A stretch of 64,000 nucleotides of DNA, taken from the NCBI RefSeq assembly GCF_900116045.1, contig NZ_LT630450.1:589501-653500 (forward strand), read 5' to 3'. Shown in pieces: positions 1-8,367 of the stretch. Each line of letters opens with the position of its first letter. The first letter of the stretch is position 1. The position numbers were made by a program, and so were the translations under genes. Under the pieces are notes generated by a model. The model made no database searches, was not told where the DNA came from, and saw only the letters and a list, made by a program, of their open reading frames with translations. Origin of the DNA: Desulfovibrio piger (GTDB lineage: Bacteria > Desulfobacterota > Desulfovibrionia > Desulfovibrionales > Desulfovibrionaceae).

Positions 1-30
1 GGCATGGCTATGGCACAGCCTGACCAATAA

Positions 31-56
31 AAAAGGCGCTCCGAGGAGCGCCTTTT
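31..56 (-). terminator. Intrinsic terminator downstream of rho
   Basis: Perfect 12-bp stem (31-42 with 45-56) with a 2-nt loop, A-rich on the left side, so that a minus-strand transcript ends in a GC stem followed by a U-rich tract. It lies just after the rho stop codon. It could work in both directions for a gene to the left that is not visible here. Confidence 0.8.
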
Positions 57-77
57 CGAAAAGCAGGTACAGGAGGG

Positions 78-1397
78 CTATTTGCCCATGGCGTCCATGA
101 AATCCTTGTTGGATTTGGTCCCCCGCATCTTGTCCAGCAGGAATTCCATGCTGTCGATGGAAGACATGGGCGCCAGGATCTTGCGCAGGATCCAGACACG
201 GTTGAGGATATCGTCGGAAAGCAGCAGGTCTTCCTTGCGGGTGCCGGTACGATTGATGTCGATGGCCGGGAAGATGCGCTTTTCCGCCAGATGACGGTCA
301 AGATAGATCTCCATATTGCCGGTCCCTTTGAATTCTTCAAAGATGACCTCATCCATGCGGGAGCCGGTGTCGATAAGGGCCGTGGCGATGATGGTCAGGC
401 TGCCGCCTTCCTCGATATTGCGCGCGGCGCCAAAAATACGCTTGGGACGTTGCAGGGCGTTGGCGTCCAGGCCGCCGGAAAGCACGCGGCCCGACGAAGG
501 GGTCACCGCGTTATAGGCGCGGCCCAGGCGGGTGATGGAATCCATGAGGATGACCACATCCCGCTTTCGCTCCACCAGACGCTTGGCTTTTTCCAGTACC
601 ATTTCACAGACCTGCACATGGCGCTGGGGCGGTTCGTCAAATGTGGAACTGATGACCTCAGCCTTTTTCACGGTGCGTTCCATGTCCGTGACTTCTTCGG
701 GGCGTTCGTCAATGAGCAGGACGATAAGATAGACATCGGGGTTGTTGGCATTGATGGCATTGGCCAGCGATTGCAGCAGGACGGTCTTGCCGGTACGCGG
801 CGGAGCCACGATAAGACCGCGCTGGCCACAGCCGATGGGCGACATGATGTCGATGACGCGGTTGGAGAGATTTTTTTCGCCGTTCTCCATGATCAGCTGG
901 TGATCAGGGTAGATGGGCGTCAGATTGTCGAACAGGACAAGATTCTTGGCGTTTTCCGGTGGCTCGAAGCCGATCTCCGTCACCTTGAGCAAGGCAAAAT
1001 AGCGCTCGCCTTCTTTGGGGGGCCTGATCTGGCCGGAAACGATGTCGCCTTTGCGCAGGGAAAAGCGGCGGATCTGGGAGGGGGAAACGTAGATGTCGTC
1101 CGGGCCGGGCATATAACTGCACAGGGGAGAGCGCAGGAAGCCGAAGCCGTCGGGCAGTATCTCCAGGACACCATCCCCGTAGATGGCGCCGTTCTGGGAC
1201 GCACAGGCCTGCAGCAGTGCGAAGATGAGTTCCTGTTTGCGCATGGAACTGGCATTCTCGATCTCGTATTGTTCGGCCAGCTCCATAAGAGCCTGCATGC
1301 TGCGGGTTTTCAGTTCTGTCAGGCTCAGGCCGCTATCTGAAAGCAAGGCAGGAGCAGCCTTTTTTTTACGGACATATTTACGGGGTGCTTTTTCCAT
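78..1397 (-). CDS. rho: Transcription termination factor Rho
   Basis: Hexameric RNA-dependent ATPase/helicase that ends transcription at Rho-dependent sites. The 439-aa protein has the family order: a basic N-terminus and Rho_N helical region (about 15-75), a cold-shock-like RNA-binding domain starting near [18 protein letters not shown], then the ATPase core with the P-loop APPRTGKT near residue 200 and the [13 protein letters not shown] segment. I chose the ATG at 1397 (MEKAPRK...); an in-frame ATG at 1439 would only add 14 residues unlike the family. No good ribosome binding site is visible before 1397. The gene follows carD on the same strand and is closed by a terminator at 31-56. The identification is firm; only the start is slightly uncertain. 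Confidence 0.97.
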   Translation of the reverse strand: MEKAPRKYVRKKKAAPALLSDSGLSLTELKTRSMQALMELAEQYEIENASSMRKQELIFALLQACASQNGAIYGDGVLEILPDGFGFLRSPLCSYMPGPDDIYVSPSQIRRFSLRKGDIVSGQIRPPKEGERYFALLKVTEIGFEPPENAKNLVLFDNLTPIYPDHQLIMENGEKNLSNRVIDIMSPIGCGQRGLIVAPPRTGKTVLLQSLANAINANNPDVYLIVLLIDERPEEVTDMERTVKKAEVISSTFDEPPQRHVQVCEMVLEKAKRLVERKRDVVILMDSITRLGRAYNAVTPSSGRVLSGGLDANALQRPKRIFGAARNIEEGGSLTIIATALIDTGSRMDEVIFEEFKGTGNMEIYLDRHLAEKRIFPAIDINRTGTRKEDLLLSDDILNRVWILRKILAPMSSIDSMEFLLDKMRGTKSNKDFMDAMGK

Positions 1398-1412
1398 GGG
1401 CGTAGGAAGCAC

Positions 1413-1437
1413 GCATCGCCATACGGCAATGCGATGC
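1413..1437 (-). promoter_or_regulatory. Small inverted repeat in the rho leader
   Basis: Seven-base arms GCATCGC / GCGATGC separated by 11 nt, lying 16-40 nt upstream of the chosen rho start. In many bacteria rho regulates its own leader, so a leader hairpin is plausible, but the sequence alone shows only the repeat. Confidence 0.25.
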
Positions 1438-1519
1438 AAAAAAATGTTATGGGTCGGGATAAAAAGGGCGTGTGAAAAGCGTGTAGCCTATCTTTGGGCC
1501 GGAAGCAAGTAAAAAATGG

Positions 1520-2038
1520 TTAATGCGCAGTGCTTGCAGGCTGCTTGGCAGGCGGGGAATAGAGGGAGATGAGCTCGGACTGCAGGTCCCGCTGTTCCGT
1601 ATGGAGAACTTCTCCCAGTTCTCCGGTAACAAGGCTCATGGCCTGTTCCAGAAGGCGCCGCTCACCAAAGGAGAGATCCTTGGTCCGGCCGATGAGGAGG
1701 AGTTCGCGCAGTACATTGGCGACGATGGACAGATCCGGGCTCTTGAGACGCTCGGAGTATTCGCGAAAGCGCCGGTTCCAGTTCTGCCCCGTGTGGACGG
1801 TCTGCTGGGGATTGTTGCGCAGCGCGTTCCAGATGTGCTCTGCTTCCTTGGTGCTGACCAGGGTGCGCAGACCGACATTAGAGGCATTTTTGACAGGCAC
1901 CATGAGGGTGATACTGTTGGCCCTGATGCGCACGATATAGAAATCGCACGCCGAACCACCAATATTCTGGCTGTCGATGCGCTCTATCTGGCCCACTCCT
2001 TGAGCTGGGTACACTACAAGCTGTTCGGATGTAAACAT
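1520..2038 (-). CDS. carD: CarD/CdnL-family RNA polymerase-binding regulator
   Basis: A 172-aa protein. It opens with the CarD/CdnL Tudor-like RNA polymerase-interacting domain (residues about 1-65: MFTSEQLVVYPAQGVGQIERI, then an YIVRI strand and MVPVKNASNVGLR), followed by an all-helical DNA-binding part (about 75-160, with WNRRFREYSERLKSPDL). Members of the family bind the RNA polymerase beta subunit and stabilise promoter complexes, often at rRNA promoters. The length agrees with the family. It lies between pth and rho on the same strand, about 120 bp before rho. A perfect inverted repeat lies 53 bp upstream of its start and may be an operator. The family call is firm; the specific target promoters are unknown. 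Confidence 0.93.
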   Translation of the reverse strand: MFTSEQLVVYPAQGVGQIERIDSQNIGGSACDFYIVRIRANSITLMVPVKNASNVGLRTLVSTKEAEHIWNALRNNPQQTVHTGQNWNRRFREYSERLKSPDLSIVANVLRELLLIGRTKDLSFGERRLLEQAMSLVTGELGEVLHTEQRDLQSELISLYSPPAKQPASTAH

Positions 2039-2090
2039 TTCCGTCCAAGGGTTGAAGTGCCCGCGCCAAACGCGAAGAAAAATAGCAAAT

Positions 2091-2119
2091 GTGGAAAAGA
2101 TTCAGGTAATCTTTTCCAC
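2091..2119 (-). promoter_or_regulatory. Perfect 12-bp inverted repeat upstream of carD
   Basis: GTGGAAAAGATT and its exact reverse complement AATCTTTTCCAC flank a 5-nt spacer. The element lies 53 bp before the carD start, in the only gap between pth and carD. No T-run follows it directly, so a repressor/activator site or a leader hairpin fits better than a terminator. Confidence 0.5.
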
Positions 2120-2191
2120 TGTTAAAAGAACATAGCGCATACCCGATCATTAGTCCAGCAAAAAAATTTTTTTTATGAATGGCACTGCCAT

Positions 2192-2214
2192 AAAAAAAGC
2201 CGGCTCACGCCGGC
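2192..2214 (-). terminator. Intrinsic terminator after pth
   Basis: Stem GCCGGC / GCCGGC around a TCAC loop (2199-2214), followed on the minus strand by seven U residues (2192-2198). It separates pth from carD transcription. Confidence 0.8.
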
Positions 2215-2220
2215 CCGGGA

Positions 2221-2814
2221 TCAGGAGCGGGTCGCCCGTACGGCGGCTTCCAGCCCTTTGCCGGCAAATATCTCCAAAATATCAAGTGCCTTATGGATAG
2301 CTGCCCGTATTTTTTCGGCATCTTCACTGTCAGGACGCCCCAGCACCCAGTTGATGACATCCCCCTTCTGGGGCGGACGCCCGATGCCGATGCGCAGTCG
2401 GTAGAAATCCGGCGTCCCCAGCAGCTGGGTGATGGACTTGAGCCCGTTGTGGCCCGCATTGCCGCCGCCTTTTTTGAAACGCAGCTCTCCGGCAGGGATA
2501 TCCAGCTCATCATGCACCACAACGAGCTGATCCGGGCGGATCTTGTGCCAGGCCAGCAGGGGCTGGACGCACTGGCCGCTCAGGTTCATGAAGGTCTGGG
2601 GCATGGCCGCCAGCCAGTCGCCGGGCAAAGCCGCATAGCGCAGACGCCACAGCTCACAGGAAAACTTGCCTCCGTTCTGGCTCTGTACCTGCCCGCCTTC
2701 CCGGCGGGCATGATCCAGCAGGTTTTCCACGAAGGCAAAGCCGCAATTATGGCGCGTCCCGGCGTACTGGTTGCCGGGATTGCCCAAACCAACGACGACA
2801 CCACCAAAATCCAT
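2221..2814 (-). CDS. pth: Peptidyl-tRNA hydrolase
   Basis: Cleaves the ester bond of peptidyl-tRNA released by stalled ribosomes. The 197-aa protein starts MDFGGVVVGLGNPGNQYAGT. It shows Asn12 of the GLGNPG motif and the catalytic His22 in TRHN, then QTFMNLSGQ, HDELDIPAG and the GGGNAGHNGLKSI segment, all hallmarks of bacterial Pth. An open frame continues upstream to 2877, but the family start is at 2814. It lies 10 bp downstream of the alpha/beta hydrolase gene, so the two are probably co-transcribed, and a terminator follows. Very secure call. Confidence 0.97.
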   Translation of the reverse strand: MDFGGVVVGLGNPGNQYAGTRHNCGFAFVENLLDHARREGGQVQSQNGGKFSCELWRLRYAALPGDWLAAMPQTFMNLSGQCVQPLLAWHKIRPDQLVVVHDELDIPAGELRFKKGGGNAGHNGLKSITQLLGTPDFYRLRIGIGRPPQKGDVINWVLGRPDSEDAEKIRAAIHKALDILEIFAGKGLEAAVRATRS

Positions 2815-2824
2815 GACAGTTTCC

Positions 2825-3694
2825 TTACAGGTGAAGAGAGAGTGGAAGGCCGTGCCCGCTGGCCAGAACCGCCACATGGGCAGCAGTCCTGGCGGCCACG
2901 ACAGGGGAAAGGATGGCCAGATGACCGCCGCGAGGCAGCCAGATACAATGTTTTTCCGGGGCCGTCACCGCGGCGAACGTCTCCTCGATCAAAGGCCTGG
3001 TGAACAGGGCATCATCACGGGCATTGAAAAGATAGAACGGACAGTGGACCGTGGACGCCACCGAGGCAGTGAACAGTGAGTACAGAAAGGACAAGGGATA
3101 ACTCGTCCTGGCCTGACGGCGATCCAGGGGCAGCCGCAGACAGCCGCCAAGGATCTTTTTGACCGACAGATAACTGAACACGGGCAACGGCAGTCGGGGC
3201 AGGCAGGTACTGAGTATCTTCAGACCGGCAAGCAGGCGCTGGCGTTGCGCCGCCCAGGGGGCAAAACGGGTCAGCTCGATGGCCCGGCGGCTTTGCGGGA
3301 AGATCCCGCTGAAGGCGAAGCAGGCCCGCATCTGCCGGCTGCGGGATGCATGGGCCATGGCCAGGATCCCCCCCTGGCTGTGTCCGCCAAGAAGCAGGGG
3401 ACCGATACCCTTGTCGCGCAGCCACTGTTCCGCGTCCAGTCCGTCCCGCAGCAGATCGGAAAAGGTGAACAGGCGGTGATGCGGGTTGAGGCCATGCCCG
3501 GTAAGATGCAGGGCCGCGACGGCAAGACCGTTTTTCCAGAGACTGTGCAGGAACGTCCGATACTGCAGCGGGCAGAACATGGTCCCCGGATAGAAAACAA
3601 GGCAGGCCGCGCCAGGTCTGGGCCATAATTCGATGCATACCTGCCGGTTGCCGTTGCGCAGGGTGTGTTGCTGCAGGGGAGGGAGACTGGGCAT
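2825..3694 (-). CDS. Alpha/beta-hydrolase fold protein
   Basis: A 289-aa protein with the nucleophile elbow GHSQGG (Ser106), a likely oxyanion segment FYPGTMF near residue 35, an LTGHG motif near 64-68, and a C-terminal part with FNARDDALFT (acid) and PRGGHLAIL (catalytic His). This is the order of a serine alpha/beta hydrolase, probably an esterase/lipase or lysophospholipase-like enzyme. No signal peptide is evident, so it is probably cytoplasmic. It is packed 10 bp before pth and after the rplY terminator, so it has its own start of transcription or depends on read-through. The substrate cannot be inferred. Confidence 0.85.
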   Translation of the reverse strand: MPSLPPLQQHTLRNGNRQVCIELWPRPGAACLVFYPGTMFCPLQYRTFLHSLWKNGLAVAALHLTGHGLNPHHRLFTFSDLLRDGLDAEQWLRDKGIGPLLLGGHSQGGILAMAHASRSRQMRACFAFSGIFPQSRRAIELTRFAPWAAQRQRLLAGLKILSTCLPRLPLPVFSYLSVKKILGGCLRLPLDRRQARTSYPLSFLYSLFTASVASTVHCPFYLFNARDDALFTRPLIEETFAAVTAPEKHCIWLPRGGHLAILSPVVAARTAAHVAVLASGHGLPLSLHL

Positions 3695-3700
3695 GGCATA

Positions 3701-3734
3701 AAAATCAGGCCGGCCTCAAAAGAGACCGGCCTGA
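3701..3734 (-). terminator. Intrinsic terminator after rplY
   Basis: Perfect 9-bp stem TCAGGCCGG / CCGGCCTGA (3705-3713, 3726-3734) with a U-tract on the minus strand. It sits directly behind the rplY stop codon. Confidence 0.8.
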
Positions 3735-3756
3735 AAAAACTGCAGTGACAAGCACC

Positions 3757-4347
3757 TTACTCGGCGGCTTCGGCAGCGTCCTTGCTCTTGGAGAACACGC
3801 TCACGATGGCGAAGTTCTTGTCGAACACGGCCTTGACGTTTTCGGGGAGCGACAGGGTCTCCACGGTCACGCTGTCATTGATACCCATATCGGTCACGTC
3901 GATGGTCACCTTTTTGGGCATGTCCAGGGGCTTGCAGCACAGGCGCACGCTCTCGCGATAGGTTTCCATCACGCCGCCCAGCTTGACGCCGCGGGAAACG
4001 CCCACGAATTCGATCGGCACATCGACCTTGACTTCCTTGTCCAGGTCCACGCCGTAGAAGTCCACATGGGTAAAGGCCTTCTTGTAGGGATGCTTCTGCA
4101 CTTCCCAGAACATGACGGGGTGCACGGTCTTGGTGCCGTTATCGTCGATTTCCAGGTTGAACACGGCGGTACGGCCCATTTCGGTGTACATTTTTTCCAG
4201 AGGCAGCGCGGGAGCCTGCACAGCGATGTTGTCACCCTTGGCGGTGTAGAACACACCGGGGATCATGTCCTGCGTGCGCGCACGGCCCGCAGGGCCTTTG
4301 CCGCTACCTTCACGCTTTTGCACGCTCAACGTCTTTTCAATGGTCAT
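3757..4347 (-). CDS. rplY: 50S ribosomal protein L25/general stress protein Ctc
   Basis: Binds 5S rRNA in the large ribosomal subunit. The 196-aa protein is the long Ctc/TL5 form: an N-terminal L25 domain (about 1-95, with the GSGKGPAGRARTQDMIPGVFY motif region) joined to the TL5 C-terminal beta domain (about 100-185, PIEFVGVSRGVKLGGVME). The C-terminus is acidic/alanine-rich. It follows prs by 75 bp, the usual prs-rplY-pth order in many bacteria (here with the hydrolase inserted before pth). The SD-like AAGGAG lies just before the ATG at 4347. Confidence 0.96.
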   Translation of the reverse strand: MTIEKTLSVQKREGSGKGPAGRARTQDMIPGVFYTAKGDNIAVQAPALPLEKMYTEMGRTAVFNLEIDDNGTKTVHPVMFWEVQKHPYKKAFTHVDFYGVDLDKEVKVDVPIEFVGVSRGVKLGGVMETYRESVRLCCKPLDMPKKVTIDVTDMGINDSVTVETLSLPENVKAVFDKNFAIVSVFSKSKDAAEAAE

Positions 4348-4404
4348 GTTTAACTCCTTACCTAGTGCCGCATGAAAGTGCGGGAAGTTTTCTTATATTA
4401 TGGA

Positions 4405-4420
4405 GCCGGGAAAACCCGGC
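4405..4420 (-). terminator. Weak hairpin between prs and rplY
   Basis: GCCGGG / CCCGGC with a 4-nt loop immediately after the prs stop. There is no U-run on the minus strand, so it may only attenuate or mark RNA processing rather than terminate. Confidence 0.35.
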
Positions 4421-4422
4421 AT

Positions 4423-5367
4423 CTATACAAAGAGAACGCTGACGGAGGAACCCGTGTGGATGTTGTGGATGGTCTTGCCCAGCAGGGCAGCCACGGATAC
4501 CACCTGCAGTTTGGGACACTGCACCAGTTTTTCTCCCATCGGGATGGTATCGGTCACGATGACACGATCCAGAGCCTCGGTAGCGTTGATGCGGTCGATG
4601 GCAGGACCGGACAGCACGCCGTGGGAGGCGCAGGCGATGATTTTTTTGGCACCGTACTTGAGCAGGACGTCGGCACCGGCGCACAGGGTGCCGGCAGTGT
4701 CGATGATGTCGTCAACGATGATGGCCGTCTTGCCTTCCACATCCCCGATGACGTGCATGGCCTGGGCCTGGTTGGGCTTGTCGCGACGCTTGTCCACGAT
4801 GGCCAGGGGGGCGTTCAGGCGCTTGGCATAGGAACGGGCGCGCTCCACACCGCCGGCGTCGGGAGAGACGATGACGATGTCGCCTTCGATCTGGCGCAGG
4901 GGCTCCATCATGACAGGAGCGGCATACAGGTTGTCCACAGGGCAGTTGAAGAAGCCCTGGATCTGACCGGCATGCATGTCGATGGTCACCACGCGGCCGG
5001 CACCGGCCACGCTGATGAAGTCAGCCACCATCTTGGCGCTGATGGGCGCACGGGGGCTTACCTTGCGGTCCTGGCGGGCGTAACCGTAGTAGGGGATCAC
5101 AGCCGTGATGCGACCGGCGCTGGCACGCTTGAGGGCGTCGAGCATGAGGCAGAGCTGCATCAGGTTGCGATTGACCAGCGGGGGACAGGTAGGCTGGACA
5201 ACGAACACGTCATCACCGCGTACGTTGTCACCGATTTCAATACGCAGCTCGCCATCGCTGAAGGTGGTTGCCAGAGTAGGAGTAAGCTGACAGCCGAGAT
5301 GGTCGCAAATGGCTTTGGCCAGCTCGGGATTGGAAGAACCCGTGACAATCTTGAGATCGCTGAACAT
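4423..5367 (-). CDS. prs: Ribose-phosphate pyrophosphokinase
   Basis: Makes PRPP from ribose 5-phosphate and ATP, feeding nucleotide, His and Trp synthesis. The 314-aa length is typical. Visible motifs are [16 protein letters not shown], the flexible loop [10 protein letters not shown], the metal-binding segment [15 protein letters not shown], and the PRPP-binding loop [15 protein letters not shown]-like AAGGTG precedes the ATG. It lies 45 bp downstream of the tRNA-Gln gene, and the ispE-tRNA-prs spacing suggests one transcript from which the tRNA is processed. The rpiB gene (another ribose 5-phosphate enzyme) lies upstream in the same run. Confidence 0.98.
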   Translation of the reverse strand: MFSDLKIVTGSSNPELAKAICDHLGCQLTPTLATTFSDGELRIEIGDNVRGDDVFVVQPTCPPLVNRNLMQLCLMLDALKRASAGRITAVIPYYGYARQDRKVSPRAPISAKMVADFISVAGAGRVVTIDMHAGQIQGFFNCPVDNLYAAPVMMEPLRQIEGDIVIVSPDAGGVERARSYAKRLNAPLAIVDKRRDKPNQAQAMHVIGDVEGKTAIIVDDIIDTAGTLCAGADVLLKYGAKKIIACASHGVLSGPAIDRINATEALDRVIVTDTIPMGEKLVQCPKLQVVSVAALLGKTIHNIHTGSSVSVLFV

Positions 5368-5412
5368 GGTCCGTTCACCTTGCCGATAGCGGCAGCAGTT
5401 ATGGTTTGGGTG

Positions 5413-5487
5413 TGGCTGGGATGGAAGGGCTCGAACCTTCGGATGACGGAGCCAAAACCCGTTGCCTTACCACTTGGCTACATCCCA
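5413..5487 (-). tRNA. tRNA-Gln (anticodon TTG)
   Basis: On the minus strand the 75-nt gene runs TGGGATGTAGCC... to ...CCATCCCAGCCA. It folds into a 7-bp acceptor stem (TGGGATG/CATCCCA), a D arm, an anticodon stem ACGGG/TCCGT with loop TTTTGGC (anticodon TTG), and a T arm with GGTTCGAGCCC. The discriminator is G and the 3-prime CCA is encoded. Its first 10 nt overlap the end of ispE: the ispE TAG stop is tRNA nucleotides 8-10. It sits between ispE and prs in the same direction. Confidence 0.97.
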
Positions 5488-6398
5488 GCATTCATGGGCA
5501 GCACAAAGACCTTCCCGTACTGCGGGGCCAGGCCCTGCGCTGCCGCCTCGGCTGCGTGACGGGCTGGGAACAGGCCGAACATGCTCGATCCGCTGCCGCT
5601 CATGCGGGCACAGGCGGCTCCTGAATGGAGCAGGTAGTGTCGGATTGTCTCCAGCTGCGGGTATTCACGCACAACGGCGGGCTCCAGATCATTGCGGATA
5701 TGGAGCACGTTCTCTGTGGTGACGCGGAACGTCGTTCCCGTCACGATTTTACCCATCACGAGAAGCGTTTCATTATCCTTGCTCCCCGGATTTGTCAAGC
5801 ATTTGCCGCCAGCTTTTTCCGCTTCTGCCGTCAAAGCGTCATAGGCCCGATAGGCCCACGGTGTGGAGACATGCACCGGAGGGCAGACCAAGACGAGCCA
5901 CCAGCCGGGCAGATCGACTTCGGCCGGTGCCAGCACTTCACCGATGCCGGTCACACGCCGGGGCTGACCGTGCAGGAAAAAAGGGACGTCCGCGCCGACG
6001 TTGATGGCGGCTTTCTCCAGCTCTTGCAGCGGCAGGGGGGTCTCCAGGCAGGTATTGAGCCACAGGAGCAGGGCAGCGGCATCACTGCTGCCGCCCCCCA
6101 GGCCTGCGCCGTGGGGGATGCCCTTGCGCAGGGTGACCTCCACGCCCGGGCAGGCCGCCTGTTCCGGCAGCAAGGCCGCAAAAGCGGCGTGGGCCCTGGT
6201 CAGGGTGTTGTGCTCCAGATCGATGCCGGGGGTATCGCAGTACACGCGGATGCCTGCCCCTTTCCTCCGCTCCACCAGCAGGGTGTCGAACGGACGGGCC
6301 AGAGGATAGAACACGGAATCAAGGGTATGGTAACCGTTGGACAGGACGCCGGTTATCTCCAGCCCCAGGTTGATCTTGCAGCCGGTGCGGATCTCCAC
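5478..6398 (-). CDS. ispE: 4-diphosphocytidyl-2-C-methyl-D-erythritol kinase
   Basis: GHMP-family kinase of the non-mevalonate (MEP) isoprenoid pathway; phosphorylates CDP-ME. The 306-aa protein has CKINLGLEITG at the N-terminus, the GHMP ATP-binding glycine loop IPHGAGLGGGSSDAA (about 95-110), GADVPFFLHG, and the C-terminal MSGSGSSMFGLF. Length fits the family. It starts 10 bp after hslV. Its stop codon lies inside the tRNA-Gln gene, so translation of ispE and tRNA processing use the same 10 bases. Confidence 0.96.
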   Translation of the reverse strand: MEIRTGCKINLGLEITGVLSNGYHTLDSVFYPLARPFDTLLVERRKGAGIRVYCDTPGIDLEHNTLTRAHAAFAALLPEQAACPGVEVTLRKGIPHGAGLGGGSSDAAALLLWLNTCLETPLPLQELEKAAINVGADVPFFLHGQPRRVTGIGEVLAPAEVDLPGWWLVLVCPPVHVSTPWAYRAYDALTAEAEKAGGKCLTNPGSKDNETLLVMGKIVTGTTFRVTTENVLHIRNDLEPAVVREYPQLETIRHYLLHSGAACARMSGSGSSMFGLFPARHAAEAAAQGLAPQYGKVFVLPMNAGM

Positions 6399-6408
6399 GC
6401 TGTTCCCC

Positions 6409-6945
6409 CTACAGGGTCTCGACCACGAAATGGTCGTTGGTGTAGACGCAGATCTCCGAAGCGATCTTCATGGATTCCAGGGCCAGTTCCCGGGCAGGCA
6501 GGCTGCTGTGGCGCAGCAGGGCGCGGGCTGCGGAAAGGGCATAGGGGCCGCCGCTGCCGATGGCCGCCACGTCATCATCGGGCTCGAACACGTCCCCGTT
6601 GCCGGAGAGCAGCAGGATGTGCTCACCGTCAGAGACCAGGAGCATGGCCTCCAGACGGCGCAGGTACTTGTCCTTGCGCCATTCCTTGGTGAGCTCCACC
6701 GCGGAACGCTGCAGGTTGCCGCGAAATTCCTTGAGCTTGGCTTCGAACAGCTCGAACAGGGTGAAGGCGTCGGCCGTGGCGCCGGCAAAACCGGCCACAA
6801 TCTTGCCGTCATACAGGCGGCGCACCTTGCGGGCGGTATGCTTCATGATCATGGACTGGCCCAGGGTGACCTGGCCGTCCCCGGCCATGGCTACCTGCCC
6901 GTCCTTCTTGACTGCCAGGATCGTCGTCGCGTGCGTTTCCATCAT
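6409..6945 (-). CDS. hslV: ATP-dependent protease subunit HslV
   Basis: Peptidase chamber of the HslUV (ClpYQ) protease. The 178-aa protein has a short leader (METHA) before the expected catalytic N-terminal Thr region (TTILAV), then [40 protein letters not shown] and the AIGSGGPYA motif. Start is ATG 6945 or the adjacent ATG 6942; the first overlaps the M48 protease stop (ATGATGG). The partner ATPase gene hslU is not in this window, which is unusual, as hslV and hslU are usually adjacent. It lies in the run transcribed from near rpoH, which fits a heat-shock protease. Confidence 0.96.
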   Translation of the reverse strand: MMETHATTILAVKKDGQVAMAGDGQVTLGQSMIMKHTARKVRRLYDGKIVAGFAGATADAFTLFELFEAKLKEFRGNLQRSAVELTKEWRKDKYLRRLEAMLLVSDGEHILLLSGNGDVFEPDDDVAAIGSGGPYALSAARALLRHSSLPARELALESMKIASEICVYTNDHFVVETL

Positions 6946-8363
6946 CGGTCTTCCCAGATTTCCTTGCGTTCTTTGTACACCGCATCCAGCTTGCGGAACG
7001 CCGCGCTGTCGGCGGATTTTTCCGTCTTTGCCTTGGCCTGCTTGAAGTAGCGCTCTGCCAGCTTGCGGTTGTTGGAATAGATGGCGCTGTAGGCCATGTG
7101 GATATAGGCCAGCCCTGTCCTGCCTGTGGAGCCCAGCGAGCGGGCGTAGGCTTCGTGGACATCGGCGGCTTCCGGCACGACCCGCAGGACTTCCGTATAG
7201 TACGGCTGGGCCTGCCGGGCACGGCCGGTCTCATCCAGCATGCGCGCATAAAAGAATCTGGCCATGAAATCGTTTTTGTCCAGCTGCATGGCCTGACGCA
7301 GCAGACCTTCCGCCCTGGCCATATCGCCTTTGCGGTAATGGAAGGTCCCGGCTTCACGCAGCACCAGCGGGTCTTTGGGAGCCAGCCGCAGGGCCTGGTC
7401 AAAGGCGGCGGTGGCCTCGCGGATGTTGTTCTGCCGCGAAAGGACCATGCCCCGCCCCATGCAGGAAAGGGCATCCTTCCCGGAAAAGCGCTGCAAGGCC
7501 GCCTGGACATCACCATAACGGCCCCAGAGGATGGTCTGGACCCTCTTGAAGCGACGATTGTCGAACGAGCGGTTGCGGATGCTTGCGGGGAAGGAGCTCA
7601 GGCGGGCCTGGATGCCGTTGATGCGGTCACCGATATCCGGGTGGGTGGACAGGTAGGCGGGCACACTGGCGCCTGTCATCCAGCTTTTCTGGCGCATGAT
7701 CTTGAAACCGCCCACAAGACCCGAAGGAGGATAACCCGCCCTGGTCAGATATTGCAGGCCGATCTGGTCGGCTTCGTTTTCATCCAGACGGCTGTAGTTG
7801 AGCATGGCGGACTGTCCTGCGCCCAGGGCCCCCACGGCCACGGCACCGCCGGCGGGCCCGCCCACGGCCACACCGGCGATGGCCAGCAGCAAACTGCCCA
7901 CCGACAGATACTGGGCCCGTTCCAGGCGCGAGGCCACATGGCGCTGGGTCACATGGGCCAGTTCATGCGAAAGGACGCCGGCCAGCTGGCTCTCATCCTC
8001 GAAGTTCATGATCAGCCCGGTGAAGACATAGACATGGCCGCCGGGGATGGCAAAGGCGTTCATGGCATTGTGCAGGATGACGCCGGACGTGAAGGTGAAA
8101 GGTTGGGGCGGGATTGCCTTGACCAGACGGCGGACAAGGCCATCCACATAGTTGCTGACCTCAGGGTCGTCGACCATGGGCAGGCTGGAGCGGATGGCCA
8201 CATCGAACTTGTGCCCCATCTCCTTCTCGTCCTTGAGGGAGACCCCTCCAAAGAAGAACGCCCGGGCCGTCAGCGGCAGAAGCAGCTGGGCGACCAGGAA
8301 GACACTCAGCATCACCAGCGCCACAGGGCGACGGAACTTCCCGAAACGATGCAGCATCGTCAC
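6942..8363 (-). CDS. M48-family zinc metalloprotease with TPR repeats (BepA-like)
   Basis: A 473-aa protein. An N-terminal hydrophobic signal (about 12-35, ending TARA) points to export. The zinc motif is HELAH (133-137) in [14 protein letters not shown], and the third ligand Glu lies in [16 protein letters not shown]. The C-terminal half (about 270-470) is built of TPR-like helices. This is the layout of BepA/YfgC, which supports outer-membrane beta-barrel assembly and degrades misassembled proteins. Genes of the operon on both sides (two lipoproteins, hslV) also concern envelope or protein quality. It overlaps hslV by 4 bp. The family is firm; the exact role is inferred. Confidence 0.9.
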   Translation of the reverse strand: MTMLHRFGKFRRPVALVMLSVFLVAQLLLPLTARAFFFGGVSLKDEKEMGHKFDVAIRSSLPMVDDPEVSNYVDGLVRRLVKAIPPQPFTFTSGVILHNAMNAFAIPGGHVYVFTGLIMNFEDESQLAGVLSHELAHVTQRHVASRLERAQYLSVGSLLLAIAGVAVGGPAGGAVAVGALGAGQSAMLNYSRLDENEADQIGLQYLTRAGYPPSGLVGGFKIMRQKSWMTGASVPAYLSTHPDIGDRINGIQARLSSFPASIRNRSFDNRRFKRVQTILWGRYGDVQAALQRFSGKDALSCMGRGMVLSRQNNIREATAAFDQALRLAPKDPLVLREAGTFHYRKGDMARAEGLLRQAMQLDKNDFMARFFYARMLDETGRARQAQPYYTEVLRVVPEAADVHEAYARSLGSTGRTGLAYIHMAYSAIYSNNRKLAERYFKQAKAKTEKSADSAAFRKLDAVYKERKEIWEDR

Positions 8364-8367
8364 CTCG

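Noticed and set aside
291-1340. Long open frame on the plus strand, opposite rho
   Set aside because: It is antisense to a clear rho gene; high GC with strong third-position bias gives open antisense frames. The product has no recognisable motif.
5625-6692. 355-codon plus-strand frame opposite ispE/hslV
   Set aside because: Fully antisense to two secure genes; composition is that of a shadow frame (Gln/His/Arg/Gly-rich).
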